Shown: positions 1 to 14,427, counted from the stretch's first letter. The stretch: 64,000 bases of DNA from Tubiluchus corallicola (GCA_030141605.1 JAQGDQ010000085.1:124001-188000); one strand, 5' to 3'. Notes: a model not told the origin generated them from the letters alone. Numbers and translations: made by a program.

Positions 1-3000
1 GGGTGGTCGAAATATAATGATTAAAATTCTTAAATCATTTCTATAGGAATTCGTTGTATTTGTGTTAACTTAAGAGGTGTTAGTATGTCTGTCTGCTCTC
101 ACCCAAATTGTAAGATGACTGAGAATTTTTATCTGCTATTTTCTCAGCAGCCAAAAAGGTTGGTTTTGGTTGCAGCAGTGCGAGAGAAACCTTATGTAAT
201 GTATGAAACACAAAAGTTGTTGTTGTTGTTATTATTGTTGCGATTGTTGTCTTTGCTGTAGTAGTGGTGGAAGGGTTGCCGTTATGGTACTATTGTGCTG
301 CAATGGTTGTTATGCACATCATCATCATCATCACCGTCGTCGTCAAAGTTGCTGTTGTCGACGACAATGTGGAAAGGACATATTACTGTCACACATCAGC
401 AAGCTATTGATGTAGGACTTGTGATATCAGCCATAAATAAAAATAAAAATTAGTTTATAAGAGTTTAAAGGTATTGCTTAAAAGTAGAAGTTTCTTGTGT
501 TTGATTAATGAGTTAAGAAACTCATATTTTTTAATGTAACAATATCACTACCATAAATGCACACAGAAAAAAAAGTTAAAGATTCCTTTGTTAGCCATGG
601 GAAAGAACGTCAACAGGCCTGAAAAACATTCGATGAATGCAGCGTATATTTTTACTGTTACTGTAAATAGGATGTTCAGTGATTTGTTCACACGTTCCTA
701 GTTCACGATCCTTAGTGTGAACCAGGTCAAATTTAAACTTCTTTAAGCAAGTCAAAATGAGCATGCATTGAATATTTTTTGTGAAAGCTTTTGTCGGTCC
801 GTTTTTTTTTTTATTTTTTTTATTAATGATTCCAAACTTCAGTTTACATTTACTGTGCCAAAAAATTTTTGACACTTCGTCAGTAAACAGTCATAGAATG
901 AAGAAGAACAAGAACAAATAGATGAGCAAGAGAGGACGAAATACTGTATTATTACCATAGTGGAATATTACCAAATAAAAACTAGTTTACGCAAGTAGTA
1001 CGTGTTATTGTCTTAGACTGATTAGATTAGTTCTAATCCTCTGAACGTTTTCTTAGAAATCTCGTGCAATGGACTGTCCAGCCCACAGTGTGCGGTCACT
1101 CATTCAGTATGACCACCCAGCAGCCTTCGTGGGGAAGAATAATTTTCTCAGTTCAGTATAGACCTTTTCTGAGATGCTCGTATATGTGGGTCCCATAGAA
1201 TGTAGTCACGCAGAAATTAATATTTTCTTACCAATACACTACTGGAATAGCTACCGTGCCAAGGTATAGGTGACATCGTTTTATTCTTCCGGGGTGGTTG
1301 AAAGGGTTTTTCGGCTCCGTGCTGCTTACTATGGGTTGGCACATAAGATAAGTAAAATATTGACCCTTCTGTTCCAACAACATTTTCCGACGGCGATGAT
1401 TCACATGCCTTGCATTGCAGAGATTTACCCAAGCTGGGATAGTTTGCTTACTGATTTTAAGAAAACACTATGATTGCTAGAAAGAATAACTTCGCAAGAA
1501 GTTGTTCTGCAAAAACAGGAATGACTACGTGAGTGGCATAGGAGTGTGGTCAATAGAGAAGGAAACCAACTGCCTGATTCGCATTTTTCACAAATAGATA
1601 ATGAACCTTTACCAATTTATTCCCGCGACTAACTTCTTGATGAGTCGGAAGGCTTTTCTTCAAGAATTTTCAATTTCCACTCAATGAAGATTCAGTGCAC
1701 ATTATTTTGAAGAAAACTGAGAAAATGGTGTTATTATTTAACATGTAAACATAAACATAACAAAGACATAAACAATACAACGCAATTTTGATTGTTATTT
1801 TTTGCTTACTGTTTTACGTCAGCCCAAATGTTTTGTGTTGTTTCATCTCTTTTGAGTAACACAGCACAAAGAGTTTCATTCTTCTATATCTATTTACTTG
1901 AAAGCACCACAAACAGTTTCCTCAAGTTCTGCTTTATATTATCCCAGTTCATTTGTTGGAAGTAATACTTTTACTGTGTCATTTATGATTTTTCTACAGC
2001 ACATGCTTTTAACTATAATTGTGCTAAATAATATTAAAAATCCGAAATTTGTTTTTAGTTCTACAAGAAGACAGGACTCAGCAGTATATTACAGTATATA
2101 GTGTTTTTTTCAATTTCTTTATTGTGTTTATGTGACTGTATGTTATCCTAATGTACGCCAATGATATTTGTGTCGTGTTCTTTTGTCCTGGCTTGCAAAA
2201 ATATGAATAATGAAAACGTAAGTGAACAAAAGCTGTAAAATATAGGTAATTTTTCGCATTGTATACACCGTATATTTCAAAATAGTTCGTATTTATCAAA
2301 CAAAAGAAACTAAGCTTTAATCATTTTAGCCTTTTTCGATGGCTTGCTATCACTGTGTTAAATTAACTCTGTGTAAATATTCAACTTTTCGCGAAAATAT
2401 GGCCAATTCTAGTAAGAGTTTTGAAATGTTTATAACAGATACTCAATGCACAACCAGTGTAACTTTTGTATGACTCTATTTTCGTAAATAATGTTGTATT
2501 TGATTTGTTTTATAGGCGCTGGTGAAGTCTTTAACAGACGAAACACGTGCAGGATTCTGTTAAATGAGACTGCACCAATTGCTGCATTTTTCTAAAGTAT
2601 TAATTGGTTTTTTTAATACGTGTAGGCATGTATTATAACTGTGTGACTACACACTGTATGGCTTTCTTTATAAACGTTATTAGACTTTATACATTCAATA
2701 TTTTTTATGTCTTTTTTTGTTTTCAACAATTTGTTTTGAAATAGGGCCAAAACTAAAACACGTAATTTGGTAAACAGGCACTGCTTTAGCTGGGCAGAAT
2801 TTTAATTGTTAACATGGGAATTTTAACGGGACGCCACACCATGCTTTTACCGTCGAGAATGAATGGAGAAATAAAACCTTCGAGGTCGATGGATCACATC
2901 CGCTTTACCCGCCCACCGTAAACGAAGCCGACCCCGCTGTGATTAATTGACACTTTGAGCAGGTATCAGTGTCTAATGAAATGCAGGGGCAATGCGATGG

Positions 3001-3399
3001 ATTAAAGTGTATGGTCTCAGACACAAATAGGTAGGCTACACGCATTCAATTGCCCAGTTTCAAACTGGAAAATTGATTTCATGGTAGTATCATTACTGAA
3101 AAGTTAAAAATGTTTAAACTGAACAATTTTACCAAAATCATCTTTTATTTCAGGCAAATTATACAAATTTGAACACAGGTGGAATCGCTTTTACATTTTT
3201 CGAATAAAATACACCAGGAGCATTCATGGCTTTACAGCGTAGCTTCTACGCGGAGCTTAATACTTCGTGTTAACTTTATTCATGTTTAACTCCGTGGATT
3301 CTACTAATTGTTCATAATGCGTTTAAGTGAAAGATAAATGCATTAAATATAAACAAAACGACAAGCGTTAAATACATAGCAACGACAAGCTATACGCAT
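1..3399. other. Intergenic, no gene seen
   Basis: No splice-compatible coding segment or recognised motif was found on either strand. The short open frames here have compositions typical of random AT-rich DNA. Triplet-biased runs (TGT/CAT/CGT) occupy about 220-350 and give Cys- and His-rich nonsense frames. A somewhat more GC-balanced stretch at about 2820-3050 does not match anything I recognise. Confidence 0.5.
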
Positions 3400-3734
3400 G
3401 CGCATACACGCAGCAACAAAATGCTAACATATGTAGTGAAACATGTATGTAGTACTGAAAAGTAATACGCGCACATATGCACTAACATTTTTACAGGAAC
3501 TTAAGTGCTAAACAGTGAAACATGTACATGCACATTAATCACTAAAACATGCACATATGCACATATGCACATACGCACTAAACAGTAATACAGGGAGGTA
3601 AGCACTAAATTGTGAAACATACACATGCCCACTAATCAGTAAAACATGCACATACGTCTACGCGCTTATATTAAAAAAACATGCATATACATACTAAACA
3701 GTAAAACACGCACATATGCACTAAGCAGTAAAGA

Positions 3735-3779
<45 letters not shown>

Positions 3780-4010
3780 GCATATATGCACTAAATAGTG
3801 AAACACAAAGACATACATAAAAACATGCACATATGCGCCAAGCTAGTAAAACATACACGATTGCACATACGCACTAAAAGCAAAACATGCACATAAGTGG
3901 TAAATGCTAAAGCAGGAAAGTATGCACTAATCCACAGGAAGATACACACACACACACACACATATGTACTAAACAATAAAATACACACACATGTACCAAG
4001 CAGTGACATT
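3400..4010. repeat. Degenerate ~25-35 bp minisatellite with embedded TA and CA runs
   Basis: Variants of a unit reading roughly 'cactaaacagtaaaacatg' followed by 'cacatatgcacata' recur many times with substitutions and length changes. An uninterrupted TA run sits at about 3737-3774 and a short CA run near 3947-3962. The alternating purine-pyrimidine character (CACATATGCAC) is strong. Open frames across it are composition artefacts. Confidence 0.75.
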
Positions 4011-6977
4011 CAACTTGAAAAGAAACTCCTGACAGCTGATCAAAATGGTCTGAAATTAAAAACAGTTTTTTCATCTAATTAATGAGAGACAGGAAGATAT
4101 AAGTTCACACGTAACACGTGTCTCACATGTAATAATTAATTATTGAGGAACCAAATTTTTTATTCACTGTATAAACAAACACACAAACAAACAAGCACAT
4201 AAACGTTTAAACAAGCGAAAAAACATACGACACACCCGCAGTTCAGACTGTAGGTAATCGTTTCAACTGGAAAAATACCCGACTTACTTTACTGGCAACC
4301 TCTGAACCCATAAAACTAAAAAAGAAAAGTTGTCCCGTGTATCTGTAACATAAGCACGTTTAAGCATCATATTGACCACATTAATGGAATTAATGGATAT
4401 GCCACCGAATTAAATTCTGTTCAGTCTGTTTAGCTTCCGTTGCCTGGAAGGCAGAACGGGAAAGTGTCTGCTGCCGCCATGGGAGTTCTTGCAACTTTCT
4501 CAGGTGTGCACAGGTAAGCATAATAGCCGTGCATTAATTATACCCGGAGCCAACACCTGGACAACTGAGTCAGCATCCAAGTATGCCTGCCTGCTGTGTT
4601 TCATAACTTAACGAAAATAGTTATACCTACCGCTGAAATTCTATCCCACGGAACAGTCAGGTTCTTCACGCCCAGCGTAACGGGGCGCAAGTTCCGACAA
4701 TCATATACCGGGCAAGGTGAACGATCCAGGTTAAAATAATTTCACTAATTAAAACCAGCAAAATAATTTATGGAATAAATTTAAGTCCTCGAAAAATTAT
4801 TAAATATGAAGAAGAAGATGATGATGATGATGATGATGATAATGATGATGATGATTGTCCCGTATAAGTAACTGTGTGACGTATTAATTAATTAAGTGTT
4901 CGTTGTTGTTTTGAATAAAAATTTGAGATTTTAAGATAGAGTCAGCGATCTTGGTCACATCCTGAAATTAGATGTCAAAACTTGCTTGCCAAAATGTTCA
5001 GGAATGTTCGTCTTATATATTTCACACTTCATCTAATAAAACTGAGTCAAGTTATCAGTTAGAAACAAGATGAACATAGTTGCATTACTATGTTTTACTA
5101 TGGAGTACAGGTTTTTATCGCCATCTGGTGTATCCAAGTTTTGTCGCTATCTTTTTCTTTAGAAAAAAAGAAAGCGGGAGGAGAGGGTAAGATTAGAGAG
5201 GAAGAAAGAGAGAGAGAGAGAGAGATTTTGTGCAGATTTATAATAGTACACTGCAGGTTCATAGCTTTATACACTTATAGTTTAGCTTATGTCTGACACA
5301 TTTGCCTAGAAAAGAATGTGTTTTTATCGTTAATATTTGGATTATGATAGTCAGGTTTTAAAAAGGCAAAATAAAGAATATAACTACTATTACAATTACT
5401 TGTACCATTGTAAATGTAATGAACTGTCCAGTTGGTCTGTGTAGGAAACGTCTTGGGGACAAGATGCAGTTAGCGTTGTCTAGAGACGACTGGACAAAGA
5501 GGAAACCTACCCTCGAGCAGATAAAGAAACTTAAGCTAGCTTTTAGAAGTTTCTGTTAAAGTATGAACACATAACTAAAAAAAAATAATTCCTATAACAT
5601 GCTTACTCATTTTTTATGTTTCCTTAGGCAAATGATGCTGTTAACAGGCAGCAGTTTTCTTACATCTAAGAATATCTAAGGCAAATATAATTATAAGATG
5701 AAGCAGTACTTCGAACAAACTGTTGCCATTTAGAAACCAATGAAGAAATCTCGAGATCTTTTACCATTCTTTTTTATTGCCCAATGGTAGTCATAGTAGA
5801 GTGCAGACAAATCGTTGCTTTATAAAGACTCAGAATTTAGTAACTTTAAGAGGTAATTTAGTATACATGATCTAGCGATTCCCCAAGCAAGGATTATTTA
5901 ACAATAAAATTGAATTAAAGTCCAAAATGTTTTTAAAGCAAAGTGTTGAGTTGAGATTTTTCTGGAGAGGTAGTTTTCACTGGCCAGGTTTAATTTGGAA
6001 AGTATTAATTTGATTTATAACGTAGTTAATCATTATGACAATGATTATAATGCAAAACAGCAATGACAGGTACGCACTGACAAGTTAACTGAGGTAACAG
6101 CCTCGATTATGTAAATGCTTTTTAAAGGTGAAGCTCGAGCAAGAGATCCGCGAAACATTCTGAAATTAAACAGCGTTGATGCTGTAAGTTTTAATTCACT
6201 AATATGTGCGCAAGGCACGTTCAGCAAAGTATTGTAATCCGCGGAAGTGGGTAAATGAGTAAATCTTAATCCCGTGACATGCCACTGTTGCTGCCATCTT
6301 CGTGCAGGTGCCTAAATGACGAGGCGCCCTCTAATGGACGATTTCTCAAGTAATTATAAAGTGAATAAACTAAAGTTTAAGTTTTTATTACAGTTGTGCC
6401 ATCGTCATTGCTACTGCTAATTTTTACTGAACTGATTACTTTTCTAATACCAGTAACTAATTACATTATTTTTTTTAGTAATTCTGAACCAGTAAATCCG
6501 TGTATTATTAGTCAGTTAAATTATAATATTAATGTCAAGATTATTGTTAATGATGTTACAAAATCACAATTAATTAACTTTTGATACTAAATTCGAAAGA
6601 CAGGAAACGTGGGTTGGGATGTTGCCTTCAGGGAAAACTTGGGAAAATTTCAATTCATTGACAAAAATAAAGGCAGATTAAAAATGAGTGCTTACAGTCG
6701 AGTGCCGGCATTGGCATTGGAATTGGTGGCGGCATGTTATAGAAATCGAATGATAATGTTTACAAAGAAACTTTACTATTTCTTTAAAAATTATTTTATT
6801 AAAACGTTCATCGTGTTGCCAAATAGTAAAACCTAAAATAATTAAACAGCCCCAGTGATTTACGGTAAAGAATTGTTTGATCTTTCACTTTATTTAATCC
6901 TGTAGAATTTAGCATTTTGTCCTTGCGTATGAAATTAATCATAAACCGCTGTAGGTATAATTCTAACTTTTGTGTTT
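4011..6977. other. Intergenic, simple repeats only
   Basis: The stretch holds a GAT-type triplet run at about 4810-4855 and a short AG run at about 5207-5226. No supported gene was found. The sequence near 4479 looks like an isolated start exon and is listed as a finding rather than a gene. Confidence 0.5.
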
Positions 6978-7507
6978 AAAGGAAAACCGGACCCAGTCTT
7001 AAACTGCAGGTCAAAACAATTTACTCTTTAACATATTGAAGGGGAACATACTATTTTTTCAAGAATAACTTACGTGAAAGAGTTGTTACCACAAAAAACG
7101 CAATTTCACGTTCGCGCCACTAGTTCTTCGCTGTTACATGCATTTCGCCATTCATTAGTTAGACGGGCACTGGCGCCTGCATTTCGGAAATGCCTTGCAC
7201 AAAAAATAGGTGCTCAACTTTCAGTTCACAGGTGCTCCTTTGTGACGTACTACATATCTTCGACAGGTTTTGTCTTAAAACTTGGCTTGCTGAGTTCTGG
7301 CGCAACACACGTGCAGCACGCCCACAGAATGTTTGTGCTGTTGAAAATTATGTTCGTTTGTGATATCATCTCTACTCTAGTTGGGCTCTCCGTCCGGCAG
7401 TTAATTCAATTTTCAATCTATTATTTAATTATCAGAAATGCTTTTTCAGTATTATTGGTGTTAAAATGTATACTTTTTACCGTACCTGACAATGTGGTAG
7501 AATACTA
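6978..7507 (+). repeat. ~580-bp dispersed repeat, copy 1
   Basis: It begins with 'aaaggaaaaccggac' and 'aaactgcaggtca', carries 'tcgctgttacatgcatttcg' in the middle and ends near 'tactttttaccgtac'. The same ordered landmarks recur at 14428-15010 in the same orientation and at 9880-10464 inverted. I saw no clear terminal inverted repeat or transposase, so the class is unknown; it could be a non-autonomous DNA transposon or an internal fragment of a longer element. The 144-aa frame inside it is a repeat-borne frame, not a supported gene. Confidence 0.8.
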
Positions 7508-8337
7508 AAAATCATCCTGTCTTCCTTTAATTGTTTTAGGTCCTACGAAACCGGTCGGCAACATGATGAATGTTTAATAAATTTTACACCATTTGCAGAA
7601 CGCGAACAGTGCATTAATAATTTCACTACATTTCTCATTCGTTGATGAATTTCGTGGTCAGTATAATACCCGTGCGACGCGTGCGTGAATGCGTGCATTG
7701 TGCAAAACACCCTGACAACACTGTAATTATTTTCTAATCTATTGCTTCTAAATGGACAGGAAAACGTAGCCCCCGACAAGTTTTTACAGAATAGGACAAT
7801 TTAACAACGAATGGTAAGGCACGAGCTCACAAAGACCTAGACACCGTGGTTGCACAACTGTAAAATAGAGTTTGACAAGCTAAGAGATTATAAACTTCCG
7901 GTGTGGCGGTCATCAAAGATACGCCAAGTCAACTCAAGAAACAGCGAATATTCAAAAAATTTAGATATTGATGGAGCGCATCTAAATCTGCGATAATTTG
8001 AATCTCTTAGGAATGGTATAGCATTGCAGAAACAGCTGCCAGTAGGATTATTGATTGATTGGTTATAATTTTAATTCAGAAAAAAAAGTCAATCTATATG
8101 GTGATCGTGGTCATTTGACTTTTCACTTAATCGGTTTACTTTTGCTTAAAACGAATTAAAAAGCCTCTTTAAGGCCTATAAGAGTTGGCAATCGCCATTC
8201 GAAAGGCGATGGCGAACTTTGGGAGGGTGGTTCAAGGTCAAAGGTCCGTTATAACTCAATAATTATGTGGACTGAGAAACTACGAAATTAGACACTCAGT
8301 AGCTACTAGAAATAGTATGAACGATTGGCTCATTAAC

Positions 8338-8545
8338 TGATTGATTGACTGATTTGATTTGATTTGATTTGATTTAAAGACTGACTGACTGACTGACTGA
8401 CTGACTGACTGAATGAATGACTGACTGACTGAATGACCGACCGACCGACCGACCGACTGACCGACCGACCGACTGACCGGCCGACCGACAGACAGATTGA
8501 CTGACTGATTGATTGACTAAGTGACTGACCGACAGACTGACTGAC
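8338..8545. repeat. Tetranucleotide array (GACT/GACC)n with GATTT prelude
   Basis: A (GATTT)n run gives way to long GACT and GACC arrays with single-base variants. This is a simple-sequence repeat with no coding potential. Confidence 0.95.
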
Positions 8546-9879
8546 AGCAATAATTGGGAAAAAACGAATATATTGTTAATCTGGACACAATTAAAAACTC
8601 TTTTTCCCTTTTCGGTAGAAATGAAGAAATAATTCAGCTGCTTTTAGATAAAAAAATTCTTTATTAATTATGAGTTAAACTCAAACTTCGTAAATACACT
8701 GAATGACTTTTTAAACGCTATGCTTCACGCAATACTTCGAACCAGAACAACGCCGAATCTTGTTCACAGCCGATAAGAAAGTTGCATGAAACATGGGGTA
8801 GAATGATTTACAACTTATTAAAAAAAATTAGCCGGCGCGTCCTTTGACCTCCACTTGTCAAGCGCCATCTATCGATTGGCTAAATAGGTTCTCAAGGCTG
8901 ACAATGCTAATATTTTATAGTCTGTAAGTAACACGAATGCAAGTGCTACAACATAAAGGAAAACACAAAAACTGATGACTACAATAGCTACTGCGTTTTT
9001 GTATACCCAAATCCGGCTTGTGGGTCCAAAACTTATAAAGTTATAATACCTCAAGTGAAATGGCTGCTTGTTGCGCGGGCGATTTGTATTTTTGTAAACA
9101 CTATAATCACCTCGTACTTAAACATCGACCAGTGTAGCTGCACACTCAAGCACTTTAGCTGTAAACAGCGGCTTTTGAATAAAAGTAATTGTTCTGGAGG
9201 CATGCCTATTTCCTAATTGCACTTGCAAAGTATGCTGCCCTATTAGTAACAAGTCCATCAATAGAAATGCTTTCATTTGAGCCGATGCTTTTAACTTTCA
9301 ATCGCTTAACCGTTTGTTGTAACTTGTTACTTGAGTTACTGAAAGCGGATTTGTATTTTCTGAAGCAATTCAAGAAAGTTTAAAATAACTGTGCGGTGGG
9401 TACATATAAGTTAAGCTTGGTATTATTCAATACAAATGCCTATTGATCGGTGCAGAAATTTGCAAAATCAAAACCAGTTAGACCTGGAAAAAAAGAAATA
9501 ATGGCACCTTAAGGCAATCGTTAAATGCTTATTATGGATCCAATCACGTGCTTCCTACTTGATTGGAATGTGTCAATGTTATGCTACAGATTTTGCTACG
9601 TAAATTTCGTGTATGAGTGTGAATTGAATTGGAAACCCTTAATACACATCTTCCAGTCATTCAAGAAGCACTATGTTGTGCAGGGGTATTAACCACAATA
9701 TTGGTCCAGAAATTTGTTAACTCCTCTCCTGCTCTTACCTCTGCTCTTACCTATTCTTCACTGGTTGAAATAAAAACTTTAAACGCAGAACAATTGCGTA
9801 ACTACTGGTATACACTCTAACAAAAATCACAAAAAACTGCAAAACTTAAAGGGAAACAGAATGTTTTTTCATATCCTAC

Positions 9880-10464
9880 CCCATTTTAAAGTATGGTAAA
9901 AGTATACATTTCTGCACTAATAATACTGCAAAAACATTTCTGATCATCAAATAATAGATTAAAAAGTTAATTAACGTTTGGCGAGCCAAACTATTGATTT
10001 GCAGTAATGACGTAATAACAAACAAATGAAATAATTTACAATAGCAAAAACATTCCATGAGCGTGTTGCACGTGCTTGCGAAGGCGAAACTTGAAGCACA
10101 GCACTGCTGTAAGATATTCAGTGTGTTTTACTAAAACTAGGCAAGTTTTAAGATAAAAATTCAAATTTCAAATTTACAGCTGCGCTCTCGCATAAACTGT
10201 CGAACGTCTGCACTACTTTACAAACAAACACCTCTAAAATGAGAGGTACAACACCAGTTTTTGAGCAATTCGTTTCCGAAACACCTAACCAAAAAAATGC
10301 ATGTAACAGCAAAAAGCTAGCCGCGCGAACGAGAAATTATGTTTCTGTAGTAATAATTCTTTTACGCATATCATTGTTGAAAAAAACAGTATTTCCATTC
10401 AATATTTTAAAGAGTAGATTGTTTTGATCTGCAGTTTAAGATTGAGTCCGGTTTTCCTTCAAAG
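9880..10464 (-). repeat. ~580-bp dispersed repeat, copy 2 (inverted)
   Basis: Read on the minus strand it starts with the same 'gaaggaaaaccggac' and 'aaactgcag' landmarks and ends with 'agtatacttttaccatact', matching copies 1 and 3. Divergence between copies is substantial, with many indels, so the insertions are not recent. Confidence 0.78.
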
Positions 10465-10693
10465 AAATTTAAAGAAATGTTGTGCAAGGTTGTCCCATGA
10501 CTTTTGCCCATAAAGCACTGATTACCTCGATTACTTAACAGGAATTAGAGAAACTAGTATTCACACATAGCTTACATTAATCTTTTCATACCGTACTTTG
10601 GCGTACACTATTTTAGCTCATTAATTAATTACATTGTGATTGCCAGAATTTAATAAACCATTGCGGTTTATTTTACCAATTGTTTTGGAGAAA

Positions 10694-10800
10694 AGAGGCG
10701 CTGAAAAATTGTGGACTAGTCGGGATTTGAAGCCGAGACCTGGGATTCCCAAGCTCTACACCTGAACTACCAGCCAAGATGACAGATCAAGCCTGAGATC
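10694..10800 (-). repeat. tRNA-derived SINE, copy A
   Basis: On the minus strand an A-box-like 'tggctggtagttcaggtg' precedes a B-box-like 'ggcttcaaatccc', followed by 'tagtccacaatttttcagc'. The tail and B box recur at 47047-47170 and 63198-63320, which defines a family. No intact cloverleaf can be drawn, so this is not a functional tRNA gene. Confidence 0.7.
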
Positions 10801-11527
10801 TGGGAACGTATTTTTAACTCATTTAACAATTTTCCACGTCATGTAACTGACAATTTTCACACGCATTGTTATTTAGCCTTTACCAGGCATTTTAAATGAT
10901 TTTTTCATAACATTTGCTTAGATATTTGGATCTTTGATCGTTGTTACGTGTGCACAGTTTGCCTTAAGCCTCGTCAGTTACGTTTGCCGCAATCATCGTT
11001 GATCCTGTCCTATGTTTTCTATGTAAATCTATATTTATATACATCCATCTCATTCCACGTTGCGCATGCGCATCCATTCGAAAATTCCACAAAGCCTATT
11101 GCCAGTTAGCACCCGTCAAAAACACATCTTAGTATATTTGCCTATTGCTCTAAGAACACAGCAGTTAGTAAAAACCCATCGACCAAACAACTGCATTTTA
11201 TATGGTATTTGTGGTGATCCGGGTTTAGTTAGATATAAGGCCTACGTCGATGTGTCATTGAAAAAATGTTATAATATCTTTTTACTATTTGATGTGGTTC
11301 AAGTAAAAAATAAAAGTCTAAGTTTATGTCACTGCCTAATGAATTACGATTTTTGTCTTGGTCGTATTGTTCACATACAATTTGTGACTACTAGAGGTAA
11401 CAACCTCTCCGACACCTAACGTTTTTTTAAGAACGCCTACGCAATGTTTTGTACCACTTCTCCATGTGGTTAATAAAATTCCCATCTTATTACATAATCA
11501 TGCACCAAATATCCAGCCATGGGCATC

Positions 11528-12010
11528 TAATTTCATCTCATTTCATCGTACCTTATCGCACCTCACCTCAACTCGTATAATCTTGCCTAATCTTACTTCC
11601 CCTCGCCTCACTTCAGCTGATCTCACCTCACTTCACTTCACTTCACCTCACCTCACCGCATCTCACCTCACGTTACCTTAATTCATCTCGCCTCATCTCA
11701 CCTGATGTTATCTTTCTGCAATTCATACTATCTCATCTTACCTTATTGCATTACATCACATTCAGGACATGCCATCTAATGTTATCTTCTACACGACCCA
11801 GACGGTCTTTTCTCGTCTCGTCTCGTCTCGTCTCGTCTCATCTAGTCTCATTACATCACATCATATCAAATTGCATGGCATCCAATCACATGTCACCTAT
11901 CTGATTTGATATCACTTCGCATCAGTTCATCGAATATCAAATTGTATCGTTTTTTCACCCTCTTTTCATCTCATCATTCAATTCCTATCCCATTCTCATC
12001 TCATCCCATG
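11528..12010. repeat. CTCAT/CTCAC/CTCGT pentanucleotide-rich array
   Basis: A long degenerate pentamer array, with a cleaner (TCTCG)n core at about 11811-11838. It generates Ser/Thr/Leu/His-rich spurious frames. Confidence 0.9.
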
Positions 12011-14427
12011 CCTCGACACACTACCCTTGGCATCTCATATCATTTGTTCTTCTCTTATTTCATCCCATCACCCATTATCTTATGTCAATTTCAACTTATC
12101 GCTTCTCATCGAAGCGCAGATTTCATCTCGCGAATTTCATATTTTTCTTTGCCAAAATTTTCATAAATTTCTTACGTGAGATATAATAACTTTAAACATT
12201 TATAAATTAATGAATGGTTCATTAATCTTTAACTGATAAGTGATCGGAAAATAATGAAATTAATCCACAAAGCCACAATTATTAAATTTTTAATAGAATT
12301 AGCCTCTACAACTGAAAAGTAATTTTTCGATTTGCCTGTAGGTGGCAGCACCGTGATGAATTTGCTCAGAGTGTTCTGAAACTGGATAGCATTGGTACCA
12401 GGGACTCACCGGACTAACATGAAAATAATGTACAAACTAGAGTTATCTCAGTAAATTGTAAAAAATCGAATTTGTGCTTTCATGTACAATGCATACGTAA
12501 TTTTATTTTATTTTTCCATTATCTGTTTATTTAACTGACTGTTTTTCATCTCATAATTTGTTTCTTTCTCTTTTGATGTCTACAGATTGTCTAAACGATT
12601 GGAAATTCACGTTATTGAGACAATCTTAACTGATTGCTTTTTTATTTGAAAACTCTAAAACTAAAAGATTTCGATGTACCTTAGAAATGTGGTGATAATG
12701 CTCAAAGCTAAAAGAAAGAAATAACTGTTTGCAAAAGAGACATATCAACGCACTAAGTGCCAGAATAATTAATTTAGTGGAGGCAAATTCGATGTATGCT
12801 TTAGCTTTTTTGAGTATGGTTGAGAGATAGACTAAAGTCACTAAACAACCAAATTAAAAAAAGAAATCAATACGACAAGAATATTTAAAAAAGATAACGT
12901 CTCTGCCTTTAATTGCTTTGTATTGTTTTAAAAATTATTAGTTTTACTTCATTATCTCTTTTCATGAGAATTTTTTTACTTCTATCGGTTTGGATATTTA
13001 TAGTACACTACTTTCGCCACCTACTTCACTACTTCTGAATGCATTTACAATTACAGTCATTTTTCCCTGTATGATAAGGGCGAGAAACAAGAGCAAGACG
13101 TGAAAAAATTAACTGATAAACAAGCAGATACAATGATGGACAAATTTTGATGGAATGTTTCGCGAGCTGGGACGTCATTAAATTCTGGAAATCGGATTTA
13201 ACGCTCTATCTCCTCTTAAATAAACTGTTAAAATGGATAAAAACGGATAAAAATCTATTTCCGATGAGTGGAAATCTAGTGTATTACCACTCGCTTAACC
13301 TAGGTAACGAATAGTTTATGGCCCAAAATTTGTCACTCAAAATAAGTGAGTGGTACTGACAAAGTCTAAAACATAAAATATGTGGTCCCAATTTTGATAA
13401 CTTTCCACAGTTTGCACTTGCACCTAAGTCACCCACAAGAAGATACTTAATGTGGTGCCCATGTACTTAGGCAAAAAAATATCAAGGTCGCAGGTCAATG
13501 CTCACTTAAAAAATTCAAAATTCAACAATTTAAAAATTGCTATGATTGTATATGGTATATAATAAGTCATTGTAAGTTTATTAATTCACATTAAATGAAA
13601 AGATAAACGTCTGTCTGCCATCTTTTGTACATGACTACATGCCGCAGCGTATACCCAAATGTGGTGTTTTTATTTTTTATTCATTTTCTATTTTTATTTA
13701 TTTTTATTTCTGACAAAAAGCACTGTACATACGACGATACGTAGCAAATAATAACGAATTGCCACACTAAAAAAACTAACTGTTTACAGTTAAAATGTTT
13801 CAGTGTGCGTTAAAACAAAATCTTGTAAACTCAACATTGATAGTGAAAAGGGGTTAGACAAGACAAGGCAAAATATAATACTAGGGTGTGAATAAAGAAG
13901 AGTACGGTTAGAGGTGCAAGTTAGGAGGATAAATAACAATATGAACACTATACACAAGAGACCTCATGAGGTGTACCATAAAAATTACCGTGACCCGGGA
14001 AGGTTTCAGCGGGCCAATGCAGGTCACCCCCTCAATAAGGCGACTACAATGACGTCCAAAATAACATCCGCTGCGCGGGTGAACTCATCTAGTAAAACTA
14101 AAATATGTCTTGATATAGTCACAACGCGTTCAGTGACATTTGGTTAGCGTATTTTCCCAGTAACTTGTGTATTTTCATCAGAACATCATTAGAAGCCAGT
14201 TAGTTTGTTTGTGGCTATTGATTTTCATGACTGTACCTACGACCTTTAAATTCTAACTGTTCTTTGACACTAGTGTTTACCATAATGATTGTTTTGTACG
14301 TCATGCTTCCTTGTCTAGGGATCTTGGCAATTTTGCTCGACAAACACCTGTGTTTATTGATTTCCAGGAATTTCTTGATGTCACGTTTCATTAAAAACGG
14401 TAAAATTTTAAATATCGTTCACATGTT
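12011..14427. other. Intergenic, nothing recognised
   Basis: This is AT-rich sequence. The small frame at 13914-14147 has no recognisable motif and no splice support. No RNA gene was seen. Confidence 0.45.

Noticed and set aside
3350-4010. CRISPR-like array of spaced repeats
   Set aside because: Units are variable in length and sequence with no unique spacers, and the genome is eukaryotic; it is a minisatellite.
7074-7508. 144-aa frame as a gene
   Set aside because: It lies inside a dispersed repeat whose other copies break the frame upstream; no domain or codon evidence.
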